A stretch of DNA of 52,433 bases from Propionibacteriaceae bacterium (GTDB lineage Bacteria; Actinomycetota; Actinomycetes; Propionibacteriales; Propionibacteriaceae). The position numbers were made by a program, and so were the translations under genes. Positions 44,175 through 51,797 of this stretch are shown here, one piece after another. How positions within the stretch are numbered: the stretch's first letter is position 1; every line of letters begins with the position of its first letter. The stretch covers positions 1 through 52,433 of the forward strand of contig CAJPNZ010000010.1 of the NCBI GenBank assembly GCA_905372155.1, given 5' to 3'. The notes below the pieces were generated by a model that saw only the letters and a program-made list of their open reading frames with translations, was not told the DNA's origin and did no database searches.

Positions 44175-45221
44175 TCAGCCTCCGACGGAGATGTGGACGT
44201 GGTCGTAGTGGTTCGCGGTGGCCGACCCGCGGTCCGACATGGAGCGCCAGCCCTCGGAGGAACGCTGTGTGGTCCAGATCTTCTGGGCGTGGATGACCTC
44301 GATGACGCCGAGGCTCCTGGCGTTCTCGCGAAGCCAGCGAGCGATTTCCCAGGCCCGGTCGCCGGAGACCATCACGTCGATGGCCCGGCCCTGGCCGTGA
44401 TACCCGGAATCATTGCGGTAGCCGCCGTAGGACTTCACGTCCGGGAAAGCCGCGCAGACGGCGTGGAGCACGGAGATCGACTTCGAGGTGAGCCCGGATT
44501 CGATGCTCTTCGCCGAGGAGGACGAACAGGTGCCGCCGGAGGAAGCGCCTCCGCCGGACCCGGAGCCGCCGGATTCTCTGGAGGGGGATGAGGAAGAGGC
44601 CTCGGGTTTCTTGGAAGTGAGCAGATCGGACTTCACCCAGCCCGCGCGGCCCTTGTAGGAGATCTGCTGCCAGCCGTTCGAGGTGACGTTCGTCACCGTC
44701 ACGGCCAGCCCCGCGTCGAGTGTGGTTCGTACGTCGTAATCGGATCCGGGACCGGTGCGCACGTTGGCCGAGGATGCGATGTACATCTCGCCTGTTTTCT
44801 CGCCGAGCTCGGAGGGATCGAAGGTCTTGGTCGGGGACGGGGTGGCGGTGGCTTCCTCGGCGGGGGGGGTCTCGGTTGGTGTTGCCTCGGGGGTTTCGGT
44901 CGGAGTCGGCAGCGGAGCCGGGCTGCTGGTCTCGGTGTCACCGGACGGGGACGCTGAGACCAAGGGGGCGCGTTCTCCTCCGCGGCTCACGCCGAGGTCG
45001 GTGGTCTGGTAGCTCGGGTCGGCGACCTTGTCGGAGTTGCCTCTGCTCGCGATCGCGAAGGAGCCCGCGACAACCAGGCCCGACAGCGCGATGGGTGCGA
45101 GCATCCTGCCGAGGATGCGCGGTCGTTTTGCCTCCCGTCGTGGGGAAGTGACGGCGGGAGGGGTGATGTCGAGGACGTCCTGGGCGTCCTCCTCCAGGAA
45201 GGCGCGTCGTGCCTTTGCCAT
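44175..45221 (-). CDS. Envelope SH3b protein with M15-like peptidase domain
   Basis: A 348-residue single-pass membrane protein. Order: cytoplasmic head (1-40), helix (41-59), Pro/Thr-rich linker, bacterial SH3 domain (about 145-205; ANVRTGPGSDYDVRTTLDAG, GWQQISYKGRAGWV), Ser/Gly linker, and a C-terminal domain (about 245-348) with HGQGRAIDVMV and HYDHVHISVGG. The His/Asp/His pattern matches zinc D-Ala-D-Ala peptidases (M15/ARB_07466 type), so it probably trims peptidoglycan. GAGGGG precedes ATG 45221. It is divergent from the Ig-like gene. Confidence 0.85.
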   Translation of the reverse strand: MAKARRAFLEEDAQDVLDITPPAVTSPRREAKRPRILGRMLAPIALSGLVVAGSFAIASRGNSDKVADPSYQTTDLGVSRGGERAPLVSASPSGDTETSSPAPLPTPTETPEATPTETPPAEEATATPSPTKTFDPSELGEKTGEMYIASSANVRTGPGSDYDVRTTLDAGLAVTVTNVTSNGWQQISYKGRAGWVKSDLLTSKKPEASSSSPSRESGGSGSGGGASSGGTCSSSSAKSIESGLTSKSISVLHAVCAAFPDVKSYGGYRNDSGYHGQGRAIDVMVSGDRAWEIARWLRENARSLGVIEVIHAQKIWTTQRSSEGWRSMSDRGSATANHYDHVHISVGG

Positions 45222-45563
45222 GGATCCCCTCATTTCTTAGAAATACCTGAACTTCTCTCAGGATAGGTTGTGGTTGCGGTTTGTACAAACCATGTACCAC
45301 TGAAGTGGGTGTCGGAAGTATCATCCCATGTCCGAAAGTTCACGTCATCCCATCTTCTCAATACGGCTTCTGGGATGGAGCGGGCAGACGGTAGGCTGGA
45401 TAGCGGGCTTGGCGACGGGGTGTCGGCGGCTGTTGGGGGTGAAAGGGCGTGAGCCCGCGGCAGAAACGCTCACCCCAGGGTCCGGCGTTGGTGGTACAGG
45501 CGCCATGACACCCTGTGACCCTTCCCGGTAATCTGCACAGGACCCTCCTGAAAAGGAAACCGA
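45222..45563. promoter_or_regulatory. Divergent region with GGTTTGTACAAACC palindrome
   Basis: A perfect 14-bp palindrome lies at 45278-45291, about 60 bp upstream of the SH3/M15 gene start. It is a good operator size. AAGGAAA lies before the Ig-like gene. No further gene is supported in this 342-bp spacer. Confidence 0.5.
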
Positions 45564-46880
45564 ATGAGTTCACCGACCTTGCAGGCGAGACGAACGGCTC
45601 TGAGCCTGCTCCTGGCAGTCCTGCTGGCCCTGGCCCTACCGGGCCTCAACGCCCGGGCGGACCCGGCCCCCACGCGGATCCAGACCAACGTCGACGCGGA
45701 CACCACGGGGCACGTCAGGGTACAGGGCCTTCTGCTCGACGGTTCCGGACAGGGTGTGGGCGGCGGGCAGCTGACCGCCAGCGTCGCGGGGCAACCGCTG
45801 CAAACCGTTACCAGCGGAGGCGACGGCGCCTTCGCCATGGAGTTCAACGTTCCGGCCGACAAACTTTCCGGTCCCCAGGACCTCGTCATCGCCTATGCGG
45901 GGGATGCCCAGTACGCCCCGACGTCACAGAGTTCACGGATCGAATTCGCGGGGCAGAGCGCCACAGCGGTCACCCTGGAGGTCGAACCGGCGAGCGCGAC
46001 CCCGGGCGACCCCGTCAGGGTGACGGGTAGTGTCAAGGCCGCCACCGGCGGGCCGGTCTCGGGTGCGCTGGTGAATTTCTCCTACGACGGCGCCGCGCTT
46101 TCCGACTACACCCTCCAAACCGATGCGAACGGAAACTTCGACGGCTACGTGGAGATCCCGGAAACTGCCGCAGTCGGGGAGGGGAAGCTGGTCGCGACCT
46201 TCGTCGGTGCCGCCGGTCTGCCGGCGGGGTCGGCCGAGAAACAGATCACCATTGAAGCACCCGCCCCCGCGAGCAGCCCGACCCCAACCGAGGGGGAGAG
46301 CACGCAGGGCGCGGCTCCGCCGGTTCCCTCGCCGACGGCCAGTACGCGCGGCCCCATCGGCACCGGGTCGCCGTCTGCGGGGACGGCGCAGAGCGAGAGC
46401 CGCGGCGATTCCCTGCTGTGGCTGCTCATCGGAGGAGGCGTTGTCGCCGTCGCGGCGGCCGCCCTGGTGGTGCTCGGTCTCATCGTCCGCTCCCGGCGCA
46501 GGGAGGCCGACGAGGGGACGCTCGGACTGATCGGCGACGGGGAACTGCTCGATGACGAGCTCCCGGAGGACGCGATGGATCCTGAACCGGAGCTGGAACT
46601 CAACGATGGGACCGAGGTGCGGTTGAGCTCCGATGACGACCAGGCCCTTCGGGATGATGCCGCTGAGGGGGTCGAGCCCCGGCAGGAGACGCGGACCATG
46701 CCGCTCGGCTGGTTCCGTGAGGGTGAGGGCGTCCCGTCGCCCGAGCAGCGTGCCCCCGGGGAGGACTGGGACGATTTCACTGACTCGGAGATCACTCAGG
46801 TCAGGCTACGTGACGAGGAATCGCCGCAGGAGCCGCAGCCGCGTCGCGGAGGCGAACCGAGACCGCGTCGCGGGATCTGA
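45564..46880 (+). CDS. Secreted Ig-like repeat membrane protein with acidic cytoplasmic tail
   Basis: A 438-residue type I membrane protein. A signal peptide (1-32, cleavage after ARA) is followed by two bacterial Ig-like domains (about 34-128 and 133-230) with typical VTVTGSVKAATGGPV and FDGYVEIPETAAVG strands. Then come a Pro/Ser/Thr-rich stalk, one membrane helix (about 283-307), a basic stop-transfer RSRRRE, and an unusually long acidic tail of 130 residues ending in a basic RRGGEPRPRRGI. No LPXTG is seen. It may tether the envelope to a cytoplasmic partner; function unknown. Confidence 0.8.
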   Translation: MSSPTLQARRTALSLLLAVLLALALPGLNARADPAPTRIQTNVDADTTGHVRVQGLLLDGSGQGVGGGQLTASVAGQPLQTVTSGGDGAFAMEFNVPADKLSGPQDLVIAYAGDAQYAPTSQSSRIEFAGQSATAVTLEVEPASATPGDPVRVTGSVKAATGGPVSGALVNFSYDGAALSDYTLQTDANGNFDGYVEIPETAAVGEGKLVATFVGAAGLPAGSAEKQITIEAPAPASSPTPTEGESTQGAAPPVPSPTASTRGPIGTGSPSAGTAQSESRGDSLLWLLIGGGVVAVAAAALVVLGLIVRSRRREADEGTLGLIGDGELLDDELPEDAMDPEPELELNDGTEVRLSSDDDQALRDDAAEGVEPRQETRTMPLGWFREGEGVPSPEQRAPGEDWDDFTDSEITQVRLRDEESPQEPQPRRGGEPRPRRGI

Positions 46881-46943
46881 GGAAGCTCCGTGGGTGGCCT
46901 TCTCGAGGTCGGCTGAACGGATCCCCGTGCCCCGTGGCGCGAC

Positions 46944-47528
46944 CTAATTCCGGAGGCTGCGGCAGCGGTCGCGGAGGGCCGCCAGGTCTCCACCTCTGAG
47001 GGCGTCGCCGAGCAGGTGCCGGCCCACGCACACCGCGGGAGCCCCCGCGCTCAGCCACTGCTTGGCCGTGAAGGGGATCAACCCGCCTCGCGGGATTGTC
47101 CTGTCGATCAGTCCCAGTTCCCGCAGGTGCTCAGCCATGGGGGGCCCCACGACCTCCGCGGGACGCAGCTGCACGCCGGTGACGGGCATCCTCAGGGCGG
47201 TTGCCACTTCGTTGGGGGTCATGGCGGTGGCGTAGCAGGCAAGCTTGAGCGCCTCCGCGACGGTTGCGGTGTCCAGGGTCACGAAATCCGGGAGGATGAA
47301 ATCCACCCCCTGCGTCGCCAGCGTCGCAGGGGCTTTCACCGGGCCGTGCGCGCCGATCCTGATCCGTTGGCCGTACAGGGCCACGAGGTCCTCGAGGTTC
47401 GCGGAGTCGACGGGCAGCGACAGGTTCGCCACTCCTTCCTGGGCGAGTACCTCCACGACTCCGATGAGTTCCTCGAGGGGGGCGTCGCCGAGCAGGGCGA
47501 CGGTGCCGGTCAGGGGTGCGTCAGACAT
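46944..47528 (-). CDS. KDPG-aldolase-like protein lacking catalytic Lys and Glu
   Basis: A 194-residue TIM-barrel protein similar to KDPG/KHG aldolases (Eda): CYATAMTPNEVATAL corresponds to the IPGxxTPxE segment, GVQLRPAEVVGP to the KFFPAE segment, IPRGGLIPFTAKQWLSAGA to PTGGI, and AVCVGRHLLG to the phosphate loop. The Schiff-base Lys position is Gln120 and the catalytic Glu position appears to be Ser37, so aldolase activity is unlikely. A CATGAT box lies 7 nt before the ATG. ATG 47528 is chosen; 47540 is possible. Confidence 0.72.
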   Translation of the reverse strand: MSDAPLTGTVALLGDAPLEELIGVVEVLAQEGVANLSLPVDSANLEDLVALYGQRIRIGAHGPVKAPATLATQGVDFILPDFVTLDTATVAEALKLACYATAMTPNEVATALRMPVTGVQLRPAEVVGPPMAEHLRELGLIDRTIPRGGLIPFTAKQWLSAGAPAVCVGRHLLGDALRGGDLAALRDRCRSLRN

Positions 47529-47540
47529 GGTGGCAATCAT

Positions 47541-47962
47541 GCCATTCTGGCGGTGACCCCACGGGCGAGGCCGGGGGATGGAACGAGCAATGCGCGGAGA
47601 ACAACCGGGCGCCGAGGGTCCCAGGGGACCACCGGCGAGGAGTCGTTCGCGGTTCGGCGCGTCGCCGGGGTCTCGTGGTGGCTCCAACGGCACCCGGTAC
47701 ATCTCGGCGCCGGCGTCAAGCCCGCTGTTTGGAGACGGCGCGGTGACCAGGCCGCGACACGGACTGCCTCCGATGCGCGAAATCCGCCCTTGGCAAAGGT
47801 GTGAAACGCTCCCTGACAAAGGCGAACGTCCCTTCGGGAGGGCCAAAGGGATGGCAGGAAGGATTGCCCTTGGTTAACGCGGCGGGGTGGAAAGGATTAT
47901 TCACGGTTAACGCGCGGGGCGGTTGGCTTCCTTGTGAACCGTGAGTGCTGTAACGTATACCT
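47541..47962. promoter_or_regulatory. Spacer with direct repeats upstream of 6C RNA
   Basis: No gene is supported here. GGTTAACGCG occurs at 47872-47881 and 47905-47914, 33 bp apart (about three helical turns), each followed by a GC-rich CGGGG. A TAACGT box at 47951-47956 fits the start of the 6C RNA. The repeats look like a regulator pair for that RNA. Confidence 0.5.
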
Positions 47963-48095
47963 CGCCGGAGCGCAGGAGACGTAGCCTGTTCCCCCCATCT
48001 GGGCAGCGGACCGCGACGCCGGCTCCCGGCTAGCCGGGACCCAAGGACGCCCGCGCCCGCCCGAACCCCCCCATCGGACGGGCGCGGGCCTCTCT
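47963..48095 (+). ncRNA. 6C small RNA
   Basis: Two hairpins with loops of six or more cytosines define the actinobacterial 6C RNA. The first pairs GCCTG with TGGGC around a loop containing CCCCCC (47991-47996). The second is a 16-bp stem (one mismatch) around a CCCCCCC loop (48066-48072) and ends in TCTCT, acting as the terminator. Between them lies a CCCGGCTAGCCGGG palindrome (48025-48038). The Mycobacterium relative (B11) regulates growth-related mRNAs through the C-rich loops. The 5' end is estimated from the TAACGT box. Confidence 0.82.
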
Positions 48096-48196
48096 AACGT
48101 AGGTCACCAGCGGATTCCACAGCCCGGTTGCCCCGGTGACGTGACTTCTTTCCACAACACCTTCCCCGCACGCCCGCAGCTCGTGCGCGGACCCTC

Positions 48197-48208
48197 TAGG
48201 CTCAATCC
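48197..48208 (+). promoter_or_regulatory. Leaderless -10 box of PemK-like gene
   Basis: TAGGCT (48197-48202), 6 nt, then the ATG; no ribosome site. Confidence 0.5.
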
Positions 48209-48784
48209 ATGAGCAACTGGCTGGGTGACCTGCTGTCACGGATCCTTCGCGACCTCGTGGCCCAGTTCAGACCCGACGTGAACAGGTCACGCCGGAGCCG
48301 CAGCACGAGGAGGCGTACCACGGGGACATCCAGCAACACGGGGCGGCGTCCGACCGGTTCCCGTCGCACCGGGGGATCGGGACGCCGCGAGTACCCCGGC
48401 GATTTCAAGGGCACCCCCAGGATCACCTACTCCCCGGCCCCCGGGAAGGAGGCCGATCCGGGCGAGGTGGTCTGGACCTGGGTGCCCTACGAGGAGGACC
48501 ACAGGGAGGGCAAGGACCGCCCCGTCCTGATCATCGGCCGCGACCACGAGTGGCTGCTCGGGCTGCTGCTGACATCCAAGGACCACGACCGCGACGCCGC
48601 CCAGGAGGCTCGCAGCGGGCGGCGCTGGATGGACATCGGGACGGGGGAGTGGGACCCCCAGCGACGTCCCAGCGAGGTGCGCATCAACCGGATCATCCGC
48701 ATCGACCCCGACGGTGTCCGCCGGATCGGTGCCGTTCTGGATCGCGACGTCTTCGAGGCCGTCGCGGCAGCGGTACGGGCCTGA
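48209..48784 (+). CDS. PemK/MazF-fold protein without adjacent antitoxin
   Basis: A 191-residue protein. A basic low-complexity head (about residues 25-60, rich in Arg, Ser and Thr) is followed by a PemK/MazF-like barrel: GEVVWTWVPYEEDHREGKDRPVLIIG, LLGLLLTSKDHDRD, WMDIGTGEWDPQRRPSEVRINRIIRID. MazF/PemK proteins are mRNA endonucleases, but no antitoxin gene is adjacent. Conserved actinobacterial relatives of this size also stand alone, so a toxin role is doubtful. Confidence 0.75.
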   Translation: MSNWLGDLLSRILRDLVAQFRPDVNRSRRSRSTRRRTTGTSSNTGRRPTGSRRTGGSGRREYPGDFKGTPRITYSPAPGKEADPGEVVWTWVPYEEDHREGKDRPVLIIGRDHEWLLGLLLTSKDHDRDAAQEARSGRRWMDIGTGEWDPQRRPSEVRINRIIRIDPDGVRRIGAVLDRDVFEAVAAAVRA

Positions 48785-48892
48785 ACACCGCCGAACCGGA
48801 CAGTGACGAAGGCGCAGGAATTTACGTGAGGTCTTCCGGGTTGATGCAATGTGTCGGCCCCTGAGGAGCACGCCAACCATCCAGGAGGGTTC

Positions 48893-49903
48893 TTGATCAC
48901 CGTAACCGACCTGCACAAGGTCTATCACCAGTCCGGACGCGAGGTGCGCGCCCTCGACGGCGTCTCCCTGACCGTTCCCGAGGGCAGCGTCCACGGCATC
49001 ATCGGTCACTCCGGGGCTGGAAAGTCCACCCTGGTGCGTTGCCTGGCCATGCTGGACCGTCCCACCTCGGGAAGCATCGAGATCGGCGGCGTGGAACTGA
49101 CCAAGGTCCACTCAACCGCACTGCGCAACGCGCGCCGACGCCTGGGGTTGGTGTTCCAGAACGCGAACCTGTTCGACTCCCGCACGGTGTGGCGCAACGT
49201 CACCTACCCTCTGGAGATCCAGGGACGCCGGGCCTCCGCCCGGGAGCGCGCCCTCGACCTGCTGGAGCTCGTCGGGCTGGCGGACGCGGCGAACGCCTAC
49301 CCGGCGCAACTGTCGGGCGGGCAGCGGCAGCGGGTCGGTATCGCGCGGGCGCTGGCGACCAAACCCGCCGTGCTCCTGTGCGACGAACCCACATCCGCCC
49401 TCGACCCCCGCACCACCGACGAGATCCTCGACCTGATCCTCGACCTGCGCTCCCAGCTCGATCTGGCCGTTCTGGTGATCACCCACGAGATGCACGTGGT
49501 CAAACGCATCTGCGATTCCGTCTCGCTGCTGGATGCCGGACAGATCGTCGAATCCGGGCCGCTCACCGAGGTGATCCGCACCCTCGACGGATCGTTGTCG
49601 CAGGCGCTGCTGGGAATCCCACCCCACGACCCCAGCGTCGAGAACGGCGGACAGCTCGTCGACGTGCTCGCATCCGGCAGCACCGCCGACCGCCCCGTGG
49701 TCGCGCTCACATCGCAGCATTTCGGGGTGACGATCCCGATCGTCGCGGGCAGCGTCGAGCACCTGGCCGGGATCACCTTCAGCCATCTGAGACTCCGGGT
49801 GCCGGAGGGAACCGACCCCGACGCAGTGGTGGGATACCTGCGCCAGCTCGGCGCCGACGCCAAACGCACCCCCACCTCCGAGCTGAACGGAGCCGACCGA
49901 TGA
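48893..49903 (+). CDS. metN: Methionine ABC transporter ATP-binding protein
   Basis: The ATPase of the MetNIQ methionine importer (336 residues from TTG). Walker A GHSGAGKST is at 38-46, signature LSGGQ at 140-144, Walker B LLCDEP (Asp164, Glu165). A C-terminal NIL domain (about 255-336) binds methionine and trans-inhibits transport. I chose TTG 48893 because AGGAGGG (48883-48889) lies just upstream and the conserved ABC core starts immediately. GTG 48851 would add 14 residues but has no ribosome site. Confidence 0.9.
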   Translation: MITVTDLHKVYHQSGREVRALDGVSLTVPEGSVHGIIGHSGAGKSTLVRCLAMLDRPTSGSIEIGGVELTKVHSTALRNARRRLGLVFQNANLFDSRTVWRNVTYPLEIQGRRASARERALDLLELVGLADAANAYPAQLSGGQRQRVGIARALATKPAVLLCDEPTSALDPRTTDEILDLILDLRSQLDLAVLVITHEMHVVKRICDSVSLLDAGQIVESGPLTEVIRTLDGSLSQALLGIPPHDPSVENGGQLVDVLASGSTADRPVVALTSQHFGVTIPIVAGSVEHLAGITFSHLRLRVPEGTDPDAVVGYLRQLGADAKRTPTSELNGADR

Positions 49904-50571
49904 TCCTCCTCGAACTGAGCCTCGACGACATCCTCCGGGCCCTCGTGCCCGCGATCTACGAAACCCTCATCATGGTCGGCGTCTCCAGCCTCGCCACCGT
50001 TGTCCTGGGGCTGCCGCTCGGCGTGGTGCTGTTCGTCACCCAGCGCGGCGGGATCGTGGCGAACCCGGTGCTCTCGATCACCCTGTCCACCATCGCCAAC
50101 ATCACCCGCTCCATTCCCTACGCCATCCTGATGCTGAGCCTCATCCCTTTCACCCGGTGGCTCACCGGATCGTCGGTGGGGCCGATCGCGGCCTGCGTGT
50201 CGCTGACCATAGGAGCCGTGCCGTTTTTCGCGCGGCTCGTGGAATCGGCGCTGCGCGACGTCCACCCCGGCAAGGTGGATGCCGCCCACGCCATGGGCTC
50301 CACCCGGATGCAGACCGTCACCAAGGTGCTGCTGCCGGAGGCGGCGCCGTCGCTGGTGGCGGCCGTCACCACGACGGTGGTCACGCTGGTCGGCTACTCC
50401 GCCATGGCGGGACTGATCGGCGGCGGTGGTCTCGGGCGCCTCGCCTACAACTACGGCTATCAGCGTTTCGAGACATCCGTGCAGCTGATCACCATCGCGA
50501 TCCTCGTGGGAATGGTTCAGCTCATCCAGGTGTTGGGAGATGTGGTGATCCGTCGCGTCGATCACCGCTGA
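49900..50571 (+). CDS. metI: Methionine ABC transporter permease
   Basis: A 223-residue permease with five helices. The EAA-type coupling loop is ALRDVHPGKVDAAHAMGSTR, followed by YSAMAGLIGGGGLGRLAYNYGYQRF, the MetI hallmark. The start overlaps the metN stop (ATGA). It forms the membrane channel of the importer. Confidence 0.96.
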   Translation: MILLELSLDDILRALVPAIYETLIMVGVSSLATVVLGLPLGVVLFVTQRGGIVANPVLSITLSTIANITRSIPYAILMLSLIPFTRWLTGSSVGPIAACVSLTIGAVPFFARLVESALRDVHPGKVDAAHAMGSTRMQTVTKVLLPEAAPSLVAAVTTTVVTLVGYSAMAGLIGGGGLGRLAYNYGYQRFETSVQLITIAILVGMVQLIQVLGDVVIRRVDHR

Positions 50572-50599
50572 AGAGGAACCGACGCACCGTGACAACAGC

Positions 50600-50618
50600 G
50601 GCCAACTCGTGGTTGGCC
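50600..50618 (+). terminator. Hairpin between metI and metQ
   Basis: A perfect 7-bp stem GGCCAAC/GTTGGCC with a 5-nt loop, 28 bp after metI. It ends 19 nt before the metQ ATG, so it may tune metQ expression rather than end transcription. Confidence 0.45.
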
Positions 50619-50637
50619 CGGAAAGGACGCAGCCATC

Positions 50638-51447
50638 ATGCGTAAACACCTGTCCCTGCTGGCGGCCTTGTTGGCCGCGACCCTGATGCTGACCGCCTGC
50701 GGTGGCGGCACATCGTCGGACAAGGCCAAGGTGAGGGTCGGGGCCAGCCCCGTGCCGCACGCCAAGATCCTCGAGTACGTCCGCGACAACCTCGCCGCGG
50801 AGGCCGGGATCGAGATCGAGATCAAGGAGTTCGACGACTACGTGCTCCCGAACTCGTCCCTGAGCGACGGATCCCTGGACGCCAACTACTTCCAGCACCT
50901 GCCCTACCTGGAAGCCGAGATGAAGGAGAAGGGCTACAAGTTCGCCCACGGTGAGGGAGTCCACATCGAACCCCTGTCCGTGTTCTCCCAGAAACACACC
51001 GACCTGTCCACTGTGCCCGACGGCGCGGTCGTCGCCATCAACAGCGACGTGACGAACCAGTACCGTGCCCTCAAATTGCTGGAGCAGGCCGGCCTGCTGA
51101 AGAATCTCACCGAGGACTCCACCGTCCTCAACCTGACCGCCGAGCAGAATCCCCGCGGCCTCGACTTCAAGGAGAACCAGCCCGAGATCAACGTGCAGCT
51201 GCTGAGTGACCCGGGCTTCGACCTGGTCTTCGTGAACTCCAACTTCATCCTCAGCGCCAACCTGGACACCAGCAACGCGCTGCTGGTCGAGCAGGTGGAG
51301 AACAACCCCTACGCCAACATCCTCGTGTGGCGTGAGGACAACACCAACCAGGGCGTGAAGAAGCTCGACGAGCTGCTGCACAGCCAGCAGGTCAAGGACT
51401 TCATCAAGCAGACCTGGCCCAAGGGCGAGGTCCGCGCCTCCAGCTGA
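50638..51447 (+). CDS. metQ: Methionine-binding lipoprotein
   Basis: A 269-residue NlpA/MetQ lipoprotein, the methionine receptor of the importer. Signal peptide with lipobox LTAC (Cys21); mature part VRVGASPVPHAKILEYV, IKEFDDYVLPNSSLSDGSLDANYFQHLPYL and VFVNSNFILSANLD are typical. It is the last gene of metNIQ. A hairpin overlaps its stop. Confidence 0.96.
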   Translation: MRKHLSLLAALLAATLMLTACGGGTSSDKAKVRVGASPVPHAKILEYVRDNLAAEAGIEIEIKEFDDYVLPNSSLSDGSLDANYFQHLPYLEAEMKEKGYKFAHGEGVHIEPLSVFSQKHTDLSTVPDGAVVAINSDVTNQYRALKLLEQAGLLKNLTEDSTVLNLTAEQNPRGLDFKENQPEINVQLLSDPGFDLVFVNSNFILSANLDTSNALLVEQVENNPYANILVWREDNTNQGVKKLDELLHSQQVKDFIKQTWPKGEVRASS

Positions 51448-51470
51448 TCCCTTCAAGGGGATCCCAGCTG
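51441..51470 (+). terminator. Terminator of metNIQ
   Basis: GATCCC/GGGATC (51446-51451 and 51458-51463), extended by CAGCT/AGCTG outside with a 2-nt bulge. The stem includes the metQ stop codon. Confidence 0.6.
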
Positions 51471-51758
51471 GTCGAGCCGGGGTCGAGTCGAAACCCCATC
51501 CTGAAGCTGGTCGTGTCGAAACCGTGTCGTGGGTGTTCGGGGACTTGTGGTCGGGTCTGGCTGCCGGGTGTGGGGTGGTTTCGACTCGGGCTGCTCCTTC
51601 GTCGCGGCCCGGCTCAACCGGCTTGTGGGGGTGGAAGTTGGTTGAGCCGGCCTGCTCGCTCTGCGAGCTGGTCGTGTCGAAACCGTGTCGTGGGTCCGGG
51701 GACTTGTGGTCGGGTGGTTTCGACTCGGGCCGTTTCTTCGTCGCGGTCCGGTTCAACC
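51470..51758. repeat. Intergenic repeat cluster E
   Basis: GGTTGAGCC/GTCGAAACC family again: a short degenerate forward arm (51470-51494), a stray end near 51510-51523, a reverse arm (51576-51618), a forward arm (51640-51684) and a reverse arm (51716-about 51758). The core GGACTTGTGGTCGGG is shared with cluster D (one base different) and appears reversed in cluster A. It fills the spacer between metQ and the convergent membrane-protein gene. Confidence 0.85.
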
Positions 51759-51797
51759 GGCTTCGCCGAGACACCCCTCGTCGTCAACCCTCCGCCG

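Noticed and set aside
45328..45531. A 67-codon plus-strand frame before the Ig-like gene
   Set aside because: No ribosome site and no recognisable domain, and it lies in a control region with palindromes.
48785..48892. SAM-responsive riboswitch before metN
   Set aside because: The spacer is short and I find neither the stems nor the conserved loops of known SAM riboswitch classes.
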